64,000 bases of DNA from Thermomucor indicae-seudaticae (Eukaryota; Mucoromycota; Mucoromycetes; Mucorales; Lichtheimiaceae), in the NCBI GenBank assembly GCA_000787465.1, contig JSYX01000117.1, positions 1 through 64,000 on the forward strand, in the 5' to 3' direction. Position 1 is the stretch's first letter, and the number at the start of each line of letters is the position of its first letter. The notes beneath the pieces were generated by a model. The model had not been told where the DNA came from. It did not search any database and saw only the letters and a list, made by a program, of their open reading frames with translations. This document shows positions 18,347-31,385 of the stretch, in pieces. A program made the translations under genes and the position numbers.

Positions 18347-20338
18347 ATGTTGAGAAATCACGTCGTCAAGCGAGGTACGCAGAAACGATTGGCATTTTAC
18401 TTATAGTAGCATTGACCTTTACGTGATCGTCAGCCTTTCCACTCGCTCGCAACCTACGCTTGGTGCCTAATGCAATTGTCAATGCAGTTGGTACACGGTC
18501 ATACGCATCTACGTCGGATCCTAATGCCAACCCAATCACGGGCAAAACGACGTTCGGCAACCTTTCCGACGAAGATCGAATTTTCACCAACTTATATTCG
18601 CGCCACGATTACCGTCTTAAGGGTGCTCTGAAGCGCGGCGACTGGTACAAGACCAAGGAAATCATCCTGAAGGGACACGAGTGGATTCTGCAGGAAATGA
18701 AAGAGTCTGGCTTGCGTGGTCGTGGTGGTGCTGGTTTCCCGACTGGCTTGAAGTGGAGCTTTATGAACAAGCCCTTGGACGGACGGTATGTTTAATAAGA
18801 CTTTTTGTTTCTTCTTCGCGAATGGAGATTTATTTGTGTCTGGCATAATTAGACCTCGCTATCTCGTTGTCAACGCCGATGAAGGCGAGCCTGGCACATG
18901 CAAAGATCGAGAAATTATGCGTGGCGATCCCCACAAACTCGTCGAAGGATGTCTGTTGGCTGGTGTGGCCATGAAGGCTAACGCTGGTAAGCTATTTAAC
19001 TTGGCAGAATGCAACAAAGACCGCTGTTGTTTTAAAGATGAGTGCCTGTTTTTGTTTGATAGCTTACATTTATGTTCGCGGTGAGTTTTACCAGGAAGCT
19101 TCACACCTTCAGGAAGCGATCAATGAAGCCTACGAGGCTGGTTTGATTGGCAAGAACGCTTGTGGTTCCGGTTACGACTTTGACGTTTACATTCACCGCG
19201 GTGCTGGTGCTTACATTTGCGGTGAAGAGACGAGTTTGATCGAGTCCATTGAGGGCAAACAAGGGAAGCCCAGACTGAAGCCTCCATTCCCTGCTGACGT
19301 TGGTCTTTTCGGCTGCCCTTCTACGGTAACCAATGTCGAGACTGTAGCTGTTGCACCTACTATTTTGAGACGGTAAACAAAATAGAGGGAGTTGGAATGG
19401 ATTTGCGGAAGTATGGCATTTGAAGAAGACTGACGGCGACGTTTTGTTAGCGGTGGAAAGTGGTTTGCCAGCTTTGGTCGTGCTCGCAACCAAGGCACTA
19501 AGCTTTTCTGTATCTCGGGTCACGTCAACAACCCTTGTACTGTCGAAGAAGAGATGTCGATTCCTTTGCGTGAGCTCATTGAAAGGCACTGCGGTGGCGT
19601 TCGTGGAGGTTGGGATAATCTGCTTGCCATTGTACCCGGTGGTTCTTCCGTACCTGTTTTGCCAAAGAAAATCTGTGACGACGTCTTGTAAGCATTTTTT
19701 GTTTTATTTGTAGGCGATCTCTGTAACTGACATGTAGTTACAAAAAGGATGGACTTTGATGCACTTCGCGATGTTAATTCCGGTCTCGGCACAGGTAAGG
19801 GACAGCACGATATACTGGAGTTCTAATATATCGCTGATATGCAATTACCGTTCCTCTTGTTTGTGTATCTATACAGCTGGTGGGTGTTGGCATACTTTGT
19901 TCATTGTGATTTATAGTTTACTAATCCATGCTTAAGCCGTGATTGTCATGGACAAGTCCACCGATATTGTGCGTGCTATTTCACGTTTCTCCAAGTTTTA
20001 CCGTCACGAATCCTGCGGACAATGCACTCCATGCCGTGAGGGAACCAAGTGGCTTGAAGCAATGATGGATCGCTTTGAAGACGGTCGGGCTCGCCCCGAA
20101 GAGATTGACCAGATCTGGGAATTGACAAAGCAAATCGAAGGCCATACAATCTGTGCCCTTGGTGACGCTGCAGCATGGCCAGTAAGTATCAAACTGTCTT
20201 TGATTATGACTACATCATGGCTGACGGTTTTCTGCTCAGGTACAAGGTCTGATCCGTCATTTCCGGCCTGAACTTGAGCAACGCATGGCGAACTTTCAGC
20301 GGTCGCTGGAAGGTCAGCAAGCTGGATTAAGCGCCTAA
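18347..20338 (+). CDS. NADH:ubiquinone oxidoreductase 51-kDa subunit (complex I, NDUFV1)
   Basis: Eight exons (18347-18374, 18434-18785, 18853-18986, 19063-19372, 19451-19687, 19748-19794, 19937-20181, 20240-20338) encode 483 aa. The protein is the NADH-oxidising, FMN-binding subunit of mitochondrial complex I. The first about 45 residues are Arg/Ala/Ser-rich without acidic residues and form a mitochondrial presequence. Nucleotide and FMN motifs are [29 protein letters not shown], and [16 protein letters not shown]. The 4Fe-4S ligands are in [14 protein letters not shown] plus a later Cys in [13 protein letters not shown]. Length fits fungal orthologues. Exon 6 is only 47 nt and is followed by an unusually long intron (142 nt). 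No paralogue or truncation is evident. Confidence 0.97.
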
Positions 20339-21351
20339 AAGCTAATGTACATTTTTTTCTCCAATAAATTTTCCTTCAGAAAAGAAAACACGCCTTTCAA
20401 GTCGAAACGCATTTGCATAAGGTTTCTATACACCGAAGTCTTGGGTGTGGTACAGGGGTTTCATTTAGCCAAAGCTTACCTTATGATCAGGGTTCTCGCA
20501 CGCAATGAATTAGTTTCGCAGTGCTAACTGGCTTGTAGCCGACGCAGAATTTGTTCAACTGTCAGCGCTAAAAGGCCCAAGTATATATATACATGAGTTT
20601 TCTTGCATGACAACTGCGGCCGGATCGCCATCCGGTGCCGTTGATGAACGCAATATGTCTTGAAAAAGGAAGTTTACGTCGGGCGAATATGAATTTTGCG
20701 CTGGCAGCATGGCCGCCTGTCAGCCATCTGGCGTTTTCACTCGGAACTAAGCATTCTGATGAATCAAGAAATCCTAAGAATGCGTTTTGTTATCTCGCTT
20801 ATCCATTAGTAAATTGGTGAAGGCGAATATTCAGTTTGCCCTTTTCTAGGTGCAACAAGGATATCCGTAGTCCCGCTTATCCGAGTGTTCCAGTTGGGGA
20901 TGATGTAAGACGCATTACGTACGACATTTGATCTGTATGTCGAAGGGAACGTAAAATAAAACGCCTTTATTACGACAAACTCGAAATAACGACGGAAGTA
21001 AGAAAGCATAAAAGACTGGGGGCATACCGTCTTGCAACGGCGTATTGTCAAAAGTACGGAAGACACAAAAGCGAGGGGAAAAGGGCAAACAAGGAAGAGG
21101 CGCAAAATGAGAAAACGTCGTGGTCGCACAGAGGCGAACAAAATTCAGATTCACATCATGTTGATGCACAAGAAAGCTGGCTTTCAATTTCGTGTGACTA
21201 ACCACACATGGTCTGCCTTAGTGAAGCGGGGACGGACGCGCGTTCTTGCTTCCTCTCTTTCTGCAAAGTATAAAGTATTGTTGAGATTGTGAGTATTCAG
21301 GTGCGACTATTTGCCTTCTTATTTGCTGACGTTCCAGGGTTTGGAAAGACC
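20339..21351. other. Intergenic, no supported gene
   Basis: About 1 kb between two genes in the same direction. Open frames here (for example a Lys/Arg-rich one at 21032-21292) lack conserved features and have no exon partners. This region should include the aminopeptidase promoter. Confidence 0.5.
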
Positions 21352-24300
21352 ATGTCCGAAGCATCAACTACCGAGCGACAAGTTTTACCAACCAACGTTA
21401 AACCGGTTCACTACGACTTGACGTTGAAGCCCAACCTGGAGACTTTTGTGTTCTATGGTCGAGTCAAAGTCGAGTAAGCATTCGACTGTAAAGAATGGGG
21501 TATACTCAATGATTTAGTATTTATTCGCTCCCTGGGTATCTGACAGCTTGGAAGTGAAGCAAGATACGAAGCAGATCGTGCTCAACACACACGATATCAC
21601 TATCCATTCAGCTGTCTTGTCATCCTCGAGTTTGAAGACTGAATCCAAGTAAGATGTAATTCAGCTGGTTGTCAAAACTTATTTTCGAACGCGAAACAAA
21701 CAGACAGAACGCAAATGCCATCGAGTACGATGCCAAGAAGGACCTGGCAATTTTGACTTTCGAGGAGAATTTACCAGCCAACACTAAAGCTGTGCTGGAA
21801 ATGGATTTTGAGGGAACTCTAAATGATCAGATGGCTGGATTCTACAGATCTTCTTACAAGGACGCAGAGGGAAATACGAAGCAAGTATTGCGTTAATTTG
21901 CACTCTGCACTCTGTTAGATCGACGATAAAACTCACCGTACCGATGATAGGTACCTAGCGACCACGCAATTCGAGGCAACCGATGCTCGTCGAGCATTCC
22001 CGTGCTGGGACGAGGTATTTGTTGGATAGTTGTTTCCGCTGCGTGTTCAGTGTGCTCATGGAATGGGAGAAACTTGCTAGCCTGCGCTTAAAGCGACGTT
22101 TGCAGTTACTCTGGTCGTTCCTTCTGGACTGACTGCTCTCTCAAACATGAACGTCGTATCTGAGAAGCCTTACCTTGAAACGGGAAAAGGAAGTGGGTTC
22201 GGCAAACATGAGGAAGCACAATCAGGCAAAGATACGGGAGACAACAAGAACCTGAAAGAAGTGAAGTTCGCTGTGACACCATTGATGAGCACCTATCTAC
22301 TCGCTTTTGTTGTGGGTCCCTTTGAGTATATTGAGGCCTTCACATCCGGCGAATACAATGGACATCCCATTCGGTGTCGTATATACGCTCTTCCCGGCAC
22401 GGTCGAGCAAGGACGCCACGCGCTTAATGTGACGACCAAAGCGATTGAATACTTTGCAAAAGTGTTTGGTGAGCCGTATCCGCTTCCAAAAATGGACATG
22501 GTTGCTATTCCAGATTTCGAAGCCGGTAAGTTGGTTTTCGAAATTTGGTTCAAAAATATAGAACTCATAGTGAGGATCATGGACTGATAGGTGCTATGGA
22601 AAACTGGGGTAAGTTTCTGTGAAGGAGCGGTAAGCGATTCCAACAGTTAATTCATTAATGCGCATCTCGCTTGCCAGGTCTTGTCACTTATCGTACAGTT
22701 GCTGTAAGTACATCAATGCTGATTTGGATACCTTTTGGTCGATACTAATTTTCCTTTCAGCTCCTGTTCGATGAAAAGTCATCATCCATCCAATTTAAAA
22801 AGAGCACGGCGTATACTGTTTGCCACGAATTAGCCCATCAATGGTTCGGAAACTTGGTAAGTTATCCACTTCAAAAACTGTTATATAAATTGACGTTTTG
22901 TCCAGGTTACAATGGAATGGTGGGAACACCTCTGGTTGAACGAAGGCTTTGCCACATGGGTCGGCTGGCTTGCTGTTGACCACATTTTCCCAGAATGGAA
23001 TGTGTGGGTCTCTTTCGTGAATGAAGATATGCCACGCGCCCTCTATCTCGATGCTCTTCGCTCATCTCATCCTATTGAAGTTGCTGTCAACGACCCTGCT
23101 GAAATCCATCAAATCTTTGACGCTATCTCTTACTATAAGGGTGCCAGCGTTATCCGAATGCTTAGCTCGTGGCTTGGTGTTGATGTTTTCTTGGCTGGCG
23201 TAAGACGTTATCTGCGCAAACACAAACTCGGGAATGCGTCCACAGCGGATCTCTGGGAAGCACTCAGCGAAGAAGCGGGCGTCGACGTATCGCAGTTCAT
23301 GACTCTATGGACCAAGCGTGTTGGAGTAAGTCGTTTACTATCTGCTAGCGAATTTCAACTAATGCTTTATGAACTCGCACTTTTTGAAGTACCCTGTACT
23401 AACCGTTGAAGAAGCCGGTAGCGACAAGATCAAGGTCACTCAATCACGTTATCTTTCGACTGGAGATCTTTCTCCCGAAGAAGACAGGTTGTGTATATCA
23501 TAACGACGGCACAGTTGATGAGAGACAGCTAAGATCATGTAACCTTTCAGCACTGTATGGTGGAACCCGTTGCGTATTTTGACCACGGAAAAGGTGGAAT
23601 CATACACACTGACGGAGAGATCGCAAACGTTTCCTATCCCGTCGAATGGTTTGTTCAAGCTGAACGCTGGCCAAACCTCAGTGTACCGTGTGAACTATCC
23701 CATTGAAGTGATTCGAAAACTGGCGGCCGAAATCAAGAAAGGACCAGAAGGTCTATTGCGTGATACGGCGGACCGCGTTGGTTTAGTGGCAGATGCTGGT
23801 CATCTTTGCGTAAGTGGCGAGCAGCCAACAACATCATTCCTCGAGTTGGCTCAGGCTTTTGTAAACGAACAAGACTACTTGTAAGTAGAATTCGAATTGA
23901 GCATAACAGCGCGTTTAGTATGGCCATAATGACTCTTCTCTCGCTAGCGTTTGGTCCCAATTGAGCTCTCACTTCAGCAACATGTTGAGTGTCTGGGCCG
24001 ACCAACCGGAAGAAGTTTGCAACTGCCTTAAGGCGCTTCGCCGTAGCCTGTTTGCTCCAGTCGCACGCAGACTCGGATGGGAATTCGCTGCTACTGATGA
24101 CTATCTTACCAATACACTCCGAGTTCTCGCAATTGGTAACGCAGGCCGCTCCAATGATGCGGAAATTATTGCCGAAGCAAAGAAGAGATTCTGGGCCTTT
24201 GTGGAAGGCAACAAGGAGGCATTACATCCTAACCTCCGAGGACCAGTGTATAACATTCTTCTGCTGACTGCAAACGATTCAAGCGAAGAAGAAAAGGTGT

Positions 24301-24849
24301 GGCTAAAGATTCTGGAAATCTATCGCAACGAAGCACTTCCGAGCGATCAACGGCTTATTGCTCTTAATGAGCTGGGCAGCGTCAAAAACCCTGACCTTAT
24401 TCGACGTTATCTAAACATGAGTCTGGATGACAACGAAATTCGAAGTCAAGATTCTATCTATGTTTTCAGATCGTAAGCACGTCATCTACTATTGTAAAAG
24501 GGTCTTTGTTAACCGGGCTTTACATCGTCTTTTTTACAGCCTTGGCTCCAATCCCAAAGCGCGTAACCTTCTCTGGAATTACTTTACCGAGAACTTTGAC
24601 GTTCTTCATGCTAAATTTGCGAAATCGCTAAGCTTGTTTGGTTCGGCTGTGCGTTCATCGGTTGGAGGTTTCACGACCTTTGAAAAGATTGAAGAAGTCA
24701 AGGCATTCTTCGCAGATAAAGATACTAAAGAATATGCTCGCCCGTTACAGCAGGCACTAGAGGGCGCGATGGTCAATGCCAAATGGATCCAGCGCGACGC
24801 AGCGGCTGTAGCCGAATGGGTTCAAAAAAACGCGAACAAGTTCGCGTAA
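21352..24849 (+). CDS. M1-family zinc aminopeptidase (puromycin-sensitive/Ape2-Aap1 type)
   Basis: Thirteen exons (21352-21473, 21547-21648, 21704-21880, 21951-22014, 22081-22525, 22591-22608, 22678-22703, 22761-22856, 22906-23325, 23390-23487, 23551-23880, 23948-24472, 24540-24849) encode 910 aa. The protein removes N-terminal residues from peptides in the cytosol. It has the exopeptidase motif GAMEN, the zinc site [10 protein letters not shown] with the third ligand Glu in [10 protein letters not shown], and a long alpha-helical ERAP1-like C-terminal domain. There is no signal peptide or membrane anchor, which fits the puromycin-sensitive/Ape2 branch. The GAMENWG core is carried by an 18-nt microexon. 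Intron 3 (21881-21950) must use a GC donor (AA|GCAAGT) to give the conserved [19 protein letters not shown]. All introns keep phase, and the summed length is an exact multiple of three. Confidence 0.96.
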
Positions 24850-24943
24850 CTTGTATATAAGATATCAAAGATCCATTTCCGTTTAGTTTTGCTGATCCAA
24901 TAAAACGTTTCATGTCATGATAAGTACCCATATTTTTGTAGGT

Positions 24944-25943
24944 TTATTTGCGTTTGTCTTGAGATGAAATGGATTCATGCTCATTTTGCGGTGCTGACAA
25001 AGAGACACCAAAACGAGAAATTATTTCTTTAATGACGCGATAAGTCTTTGTACCCACGGGCGGTACGCGAGCGGCCGCGGGAGCAGGGGGATCCAATAAG
25101 GTGTCCAGCTTCATGCGGACATCATGCCAAGCTTTCCGTGAATATGATGACGAGCAGTATCGGAAGCGCAGAAAGTGGGCATAGAGAATGATAGGAGTAA
25201 AGCGAAAACTGGATCAAAAGGGTCAACATTAGTCTCTGATATAATGATATTCTTGTCGTCAATGCTCACAGAATGGCTCCTAACAATAGTCGGCCCATAA
25301 TACCAATGACTTCAAACTGAGCGACAAGTTGCATTGCCTTTGGATAGTAGTTTGCTGCTGACGTTTTGAGGATATGTTGAGCCTTGGATGCCCACGCTGG
25401 ACCCCCTTGACCCAACTTGGGTATAACGACTGTTTCAATATAATGCAGGACATGGAACAACGCGTACACAGCGTAGGGAATCAGCGTAACTTTAAAGCGT
25501 CAGCTTTATTCAGTCATGTAAGTTGTTGTTGATGGAAACATACCTGAAACAGGACGGTAAATCATCCAGTAGAGTGCCATAAACAAATAATATGCATTTT
25601 CGTCGACCAGTAATTGGTAGGCATAGTCGCTTGCTTTCCGAGGAACCTAGCGACGACAAAATTCAGAGAGTAAGACAATTCGCAGGAAGTAAAAGACTTA
25701 CACCGTAGGCTTTGTAAATGACGATGCCGTAAGCAGCGATGCTACCCAGGTAGGCGAGGACATAGAACACTCTTCCAGAGAAAAACAGAGAAATGGCGAA
25801 AAAGTGCAGGGCAGCATTCACAATGGTTAAAGCATGGCCAACAAACCATGCGAATTGTAGTGACTATTTAATAGGCATAGCTCTGCTCAGATGCTCCTGG
25901 TAAACTGCTTATCGTTTTTTCTTTTTACCTTTATAATGTCCAT
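24944..25943 (-). CDS. TMEM33/Pom33 (Tts1/Per33) family ER-nuclear pore membrane protein
   Basis: Five exons (25943-25929, 25863-25702, 25646-25544, 25489-25270, 25208-24944) encode 254 aa. The start exon is 15 nt (MDIIK), joined to SLQFAWFVGHALTIVNAALHF. Three or more hydrophobic helices follow, with family segments SGRVFYVLAYLGSIAAYG, ALYWMIYRPVS and VYALFHVLHYIET, and a C-terminal stretch FRFTPIILYAHFLRFRY. This matches TMEM33/Pom33, an ER and nuclear-envelope protein that shapes tubular ER and supports pore distribution. The last exon only becomes in frame by treating the apparent stop after GAIL as a GTGAGC donor, which yields the conserved second half. The gene ends 95 bp from the aminopeptidase stop (convergent). 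The C-terminal tail is hydrophilic and ends KRK. Confidence 0.85.
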
Positions 25944-26291
25944 GAACGCGAGTTCAAGCTAAAGGCGGTCCGTTTGACAGCCGGAGTTGCCTATCCGCTT
26001 GTCCTTCGGGAAATCAACATGAACGGCCTACGTACATACTGTTTCTTTTGCTAGCACCTACAAAGTACGATATAACTAATGTACTAATGACGCTTTTTTA
26101 GCGCGAACCATTGATCTCAACTGGCGCAAACTTTGCTTGCAGAGGCATAAACTTCTATTCAATATATAGTATCAATTTTGACCGAAATTGGCTGAGAAAG
26201 GTTGAACACGCACACCGGATCCATTAATTACAGCATTTTTCGGCCTCAGCTTTCATTTTTGTTCTTCCTTTCTTCTTCAACAGAACGCATT
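25944..26291. other. Divergent intergenic region
   Basis: A 348-bp gap between the divergent TMEM33-like gene and the ABC transporter, so it must hold both promoters. No specific element can be named with confidence. Confidence 0.5.
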
Positions 26292-29200
26292 ATGACGCCT
26301 GCTGAAATGGCAAGTGCTCAAGGCGGTGGGACAGCCAGTCCGTTCCCTCCGTATTATTCGGCGGGTCCATTCACTTGGAAGACACCACTTTTCATATCGC
26401 CGACAGCATTGCTTGCGGTTATTATCATTCTGGGGCTTGCCCGTTACATGCAAACACGTGCAAACCCTTGGCTGGACACGTCAGGACAATCGCAACGACG
26501 ACTGAGACTTTCGGCACTCTCCAAACTTATTGTTGCGATTTCCCTCACCATTCTTATGAGTTTCCTCGGAGAAGCTGCAGTTCTTGTTACTCGAGCAATA
26601 CTCGAATCATACTGGACGTCAACCGTCTTGGCATATTATATTGCGATTTCGTGGCTTGCTTGGGCTATCAGCTTGGCATACTTAACGGACGAAATACATA
26701 AATTCACCGACTGGAATTGGGTGCAATATGCGTTTTGGATGGCAGCTGCTTTTGGGGATACCGTGGTTGGTTGGCTTTGGGCAGTTGGTATCCTCCGACC
26801 AAAAGCTGGTATGATCCATCCAATTCATGCTTATGTGTATATCTCACTAGCTTACTTTTTTATGGGCGCGAATTTAGGGACTGTCTTCACCGTTTATGAC
26901 TACGCTTTACTAGGGTTATTCATTACGCGCTATATACTGGAACTCTTGACGGTCGTGCTTTGTGTGGTCCAAATGTTTACTCGGTCTCATGATGAAACGC
27001 ATCCTCTCCTGAGCTCGGGGACTACTACGACGTATGGTACTGTCCCAGGATCCAGTGAAGCACAAGTCCCGAAAAAGGAGTCCAGTACGTTTTCTGACTT
27101 CTCTCTAAAAATGCGCAAGCTGCTGCCATATGTATGGCCGCACAAATCCAGATGGTTACAGTTTTTGGTCCTGGTCTGTTTCCTGCTGATGTCACTTGGC
27201 TTGGCCGTCAATGCACTGACACCGATCCAAGTCGGCAAAATTGTCAACAGTTTCAATGACGACAGAGGTACATGTTCTTTTATTACTTCCGGAGGGGACG
27301 TCAGCTAATATCAGCTGATTAGCTAAATTTGCCTGGGCCGCTGTGCTTGTATATATCGGTTTAAGATTCCTGCAAGGCGGGGTGAGTATATCTGTCTGTC
27401 TAGGGATATTTTGCATCCACTGACATCATGCAATGACGCTTGTCTTCATAAGTCTGGTCTTATCCAATGTGCACAAAACTGGCTGTGGATACCGATCGGT
27501 CAATACACCACGCGTGAAATTTCGGTTAAAATATTCGCACACCTTCACAACTTGTCGCTTCACTTTCACATCAATAGAAAGACTGGTGAAGTGCTCCGAG
27601 TGATGGATCGGGGAACCAACAGTATCGTGCAATTGCTGTCTCAGATTCTATTTCAAGTGTTACCTGCTCTGGCAAACATTGTCGTCGCCGTGTTCGTCTT
27701 TGCCATCACATTTTCTCCTCCTTTTGGTGTCATTGTATTTGTTACAATGTCACTCTATCTTTTCGTCACCATTTCCTTGACCGAGTGGCGCACGAAGTAC
27801 CGACGTACGATGATTGAACTCGACAATTCGGCTCGCACAAAGGCGGTGGATTCTCTGCTGAACTTCGAGACAGTTAAATATTATGGAGCGGAAGAATTCG
27901 AGATCAACAGATATAAGGATGCGATCATTGAATACCAAAAGGCCGACTGGAAGAGCTCTACATCGTTAAATGTCCTTAATCTGGCACAGAACGCCGTCAT
28001 CACTGGAGGTTTACTAGCCGGCTGTCTTCTGTTCGCTTGGGAAGTTTCTCAAGGCCGCTTAACTTCTGGTGACTTCGTTGCCTTCAATATGTATATGATG
28101 CAGCTGTATACTCCAGTAAGTAATGATAATAGTAAAGTCACCTTGTTGCGTCGGGCTCATTTGGTGGGGTCATGGTAGCTCCACTTTTTTGGCACGTATT
28201 ACCGCATGATTCAATCCAACTTCGTTGACATGGAGAAGATGCTTTCTCTCTTGGAAGAGCGCCAAACTGTACAAGATGCGCCCGATGCTACGGATCTGGT
28301 TGTTAAAGAGGGCCATGTTGTTTTCGGTATGTTCTCTTTTTTGCACTGGTGCTTGATCAAAAGTAATTGTAACCATCCACTAGATAATGTCAGTTTCAGT
28401 TATGACTCACGTCAGCCTGCGTTGAATGGTATATCCTTCTCGATTCCGAAAGGCGCTACTGTGGCCCTGGTGGGACCATCAGGAGGCGGGTGAGTGCGGC
28501 TAGGTCATGCTTTGAATGTTCTACTAACTTGGTTTTCCTTCTGGAGAAAATCGACTATCCTGCGGCTATTGTTCCGTTTCTATGATCCTGATTCCGGCGC
28601 TATCTACATTGACGGTCAGGATATCAAAAAGGTCCGCCAGGCCTCCTTACGTCGAAACATTGGCGTGGTTCCGCAAGACACCGTCTTGTTCAATGACACC
28701 ATATTGTATAACATTGCATACGGCAACATACATGCTTCAGAGGATGAAATCTTTAGGGCTGCTAAGGCTGCCCAGATTCACGACAAGATTTTGAGCTTCC
28801 CCGACGGTAGTTACAATTCGTAATATCGGATTTGCTGCATAAGTATTTAGCCGGGTTTTTAGGTTATGAAACCAGAGTTGGTGAGCGTGGACTTCGCTTA
28901 AGTGGCGGTGAAAAGGTTAGTGATCCTGTAAAAAGAAAAAAAAAAGAAAAAACAGGCTTCTTTATCAAGAGTATTGACTGACACATTTTTCAGCAACGTG
29001 TCGCCATCGCTAGAACGATTTTAAAGAATCCACCCATCATCTTGTTGGACGAAGCAACCAGCGCTTTGGACACGTAAGTATCCGAGACGTTGGGCCATAT
29101 GCACTGCATCATGTACCTGATCATCGAGCCTGAATTCAGTGGCACCGAACGACAAATTCAACAGGCGCTATCAGCCATGACCAAGGATCGCACGACACTA

Positions 29201-29897
29201 GTTATTGCACACCGCTTGTCGACGATTGTCAACGCTGATCTGATTTTAGTGTAAGAAGAAACGATAGCAATCCAGTTGATCTGGGGCTTATGTTTTGGTT
29301 TTACTAGTATCAAGGATGGTCGCGTGGTGGAATCTGGTAGCCACGAAGAGCTCATGAAAGCAGGAGCCACGAACAGTGGAGGTGAGAGATGGATTGACTG
29401 ACCAGCAGTGAGTTACTGATAAGCAATATCTAGAAGGTGTATATTACGAAATGTGGCAAAAGCAGCTTCTTGATGAGGACGAAACTGCATATGGACAGGC
29501 GGTAAACGACAAGCAAGCCAACCAAGCAACCGGAGAACACGAGGGCCCAGTGATTACAGCACCAGAGCCGGCAGCACCAACAGATCCTGTTCCTCCAACG
29601 ACGCCGATTCCACCCATCGACACCACCCCCACAGAAAATCAACCAGAAGAACAGAATTTAGTATCATCGCCTACCGAAATGGATGCTCCTTCAGGGCAAG
29701 CTGAGGACCAAACTGAAGCAGCTGCAGAAGAGGACGATAAGCGGCAAGCAACTGGAAGTACGACGGATGAGCTACAAACGCAAGACGATGGGACAACTTC
29801 AGAGGCAAAACCTATCCAAGCCGAGCCTGTTAAGTCGCTGCCAAAGAACCGCAGGAAGAAGAAAAAGAGCAAGAGCAGAAAATCAACATTGTTCTAA
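26292..29897 (+). CDS. HMT1/ABCB6-type ABC half transporter
   Basis: Eleven exons (26292-27267, 27323-27381, 27453-28115, 28179-28326, 28384-28489, 28547-28806, 28863-28915, 28994-29073, 29140-29250, 29308-29381, 29434-29897) encode 997 aa. An extra N-terminal membrane domain of about five helices precedes the six-helix ABC core, and NQKTGEV-like [14 protein letters not shown] marks the subfamily. The nucleotide-binding domain has Walker A GPSGGGKST (split by an intron), signature LSGGEKQRVAIAR, Walker [13 protein letters not shown] and H-loop IAHRLSTI. This layout is that of fungal vacuolar HMT1, which transports phytochelatin or glutathione-metal conjugates, and of ABCB6. A tail of about 155 residues rich in Glu, Gln, Thr and Pro ends with a basic cluster ([11 protein letters not shown]). 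That tail is unusual and probably disordered. ATM1-type mitochondrial transport is less likely because of the extra N-terminal helices. Confidence 0.9.
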
Positions 29898-30020
29898 GTG
29901 GTCTAACAAGCACAGCACGTATACACTTTTCTTTCCTCAAATAACAACTCCATTTTGTACATCTTTAGTCTCAGAGGGTAAAGGTATGAACGTGTGAGGA
30001 GGGATTTATAATGTATGTAG

Positions 30021-31385
30021 CTAGCTCCATACTCGGATACATCCATCATCACCTGCAGTTATCATGGCAACATCTGATGGGTGACAGTCAATGCTTGACA
30101 CTACGCCACTGTGTGACTTGAGTGCAGCCACGTTGTTGCCTTCCAGAACGTCCCATACGAATATATTGCCATCTTCTGAACCACTTATGGCATGGGCATC
30201 CGTGCTCGTTAGTCTTGACTCTATTTTATACTCGCTGTGCTTGTGTCCTTTGAACCTAAATGTCATGGCGTCAGATAATGTGGAAAAAGGACTCGGCATA
30301 AAACCTTACTTACTCGTTTAACAATGTGCCATTTGATTTGTCCATTAACCTGATAACGTTATCTAGCGTGCTCACTAATATACAGTTCCCATCATGAGAC
30401 ATGGTGGCGGATGTGATGGCGGCTTGGTGTCACCAATGACTCTTTAGTAACTGTCAGAATGTACTCAATTCCAAGAATCCGACTTACGTCCTATGTAGTC
30501 TTCTAAGAGCTGCCCCATGCGCAAATCATATGTCCTTAATCGCCCGTCTGTTGACCTGTATCCCTCCGTAACTTGGTCAGTCTTACTTGATCGATCATCA
30601 TTCATAATATCGCGAAAGAGACTACATGTATACCTACCCTGCAACAATCTCGGCTCCTTTGACTTGAATGGACATAACACTGTCCTTGCAATCCTCAAGA
30701 ATTTGGATGGGAGTATAGTTGGTTGATCTGAATGGCAAATAGACGTCAGAGGGACTTTAACCCTTTTTCCACACACGCTCTCTCTATACTTGCCGACAAT
30801 CAAATATCCTTATTTTTGCATCAAAAGAACCTGGAGAATGGGATGCGTGAGCCAAACCAAATGCTCTTTTTTATGCAGCTGATGCTCCATACTTTACCGC
30901 TCACGAGCACCGTAGCCTCGTCATTAAAATCCACGCTGTGAACACGCTATCTCAATTACAAGAGTCAAAAGGTTTTGCACTCGGCACCATATCCGAATAC
31001 GGCTCCTTCTTTACCTCCCAGTGGGCAGTATAACGTCGCAGGATTTCGCCTGTACCGACGTCCCACAAAATCACGGCGCGATCAACACCACAGCTGGCAA
31101 TCTTTGCATTATCACTCGCACTAATTACGGCAGTGAACGTTGAGTGGGTATTCGAATACCCTAAACTCACAGATCGCATGAAACTCACACTGTGACGCCG
31201 AGCACGTCTCGTCCGTGACCCGTATAAGTGTGCAATGTCATGCCTGTATAAGGATTCCATAATCGTACTGTCCGATCACGTCCACCGGACAAGCAGTATT
31301 GACCCAAATGATCATAACAAACGGCATTGACTGGCCCCGAATGGCCTTTAAGTGTGCGATCGCATTTCGTTGGGTAAGGCGCCAT
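30021..31385 (-). CDS. WD-repeat protein WDR83 (MORG1) homologue
   Basis: Eight exons (31385-31189, 31120-31015, 30946-30898, 30830-30794, 30727-30638, 30555-30488, 30422-30314, 30255-30021) encode 296 aa, close to the 315 aa of animal WDR83. The protein folds as a single seven-bladed WD40 propeller. Diagnostic segments include LSGGRDRTVRLWNPYTG, GVDRAVILWDVGTG, DGRLRTYDLRMGQL and SEDGNIFVWDVLEG. WDR83 associates with the spliceosome and, in animals, scaffolds MAP-kinase signalling. Intron 4 (30793-30728) requires a GC donor (CG|GCAAGT); the GT alternative breaks the frame. The gene is head to head with the NDUFAF4-like gene across 67 bp. Identification rests on the near-identical YDLRMGQL block and blade order. 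Confidence 0.88.
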
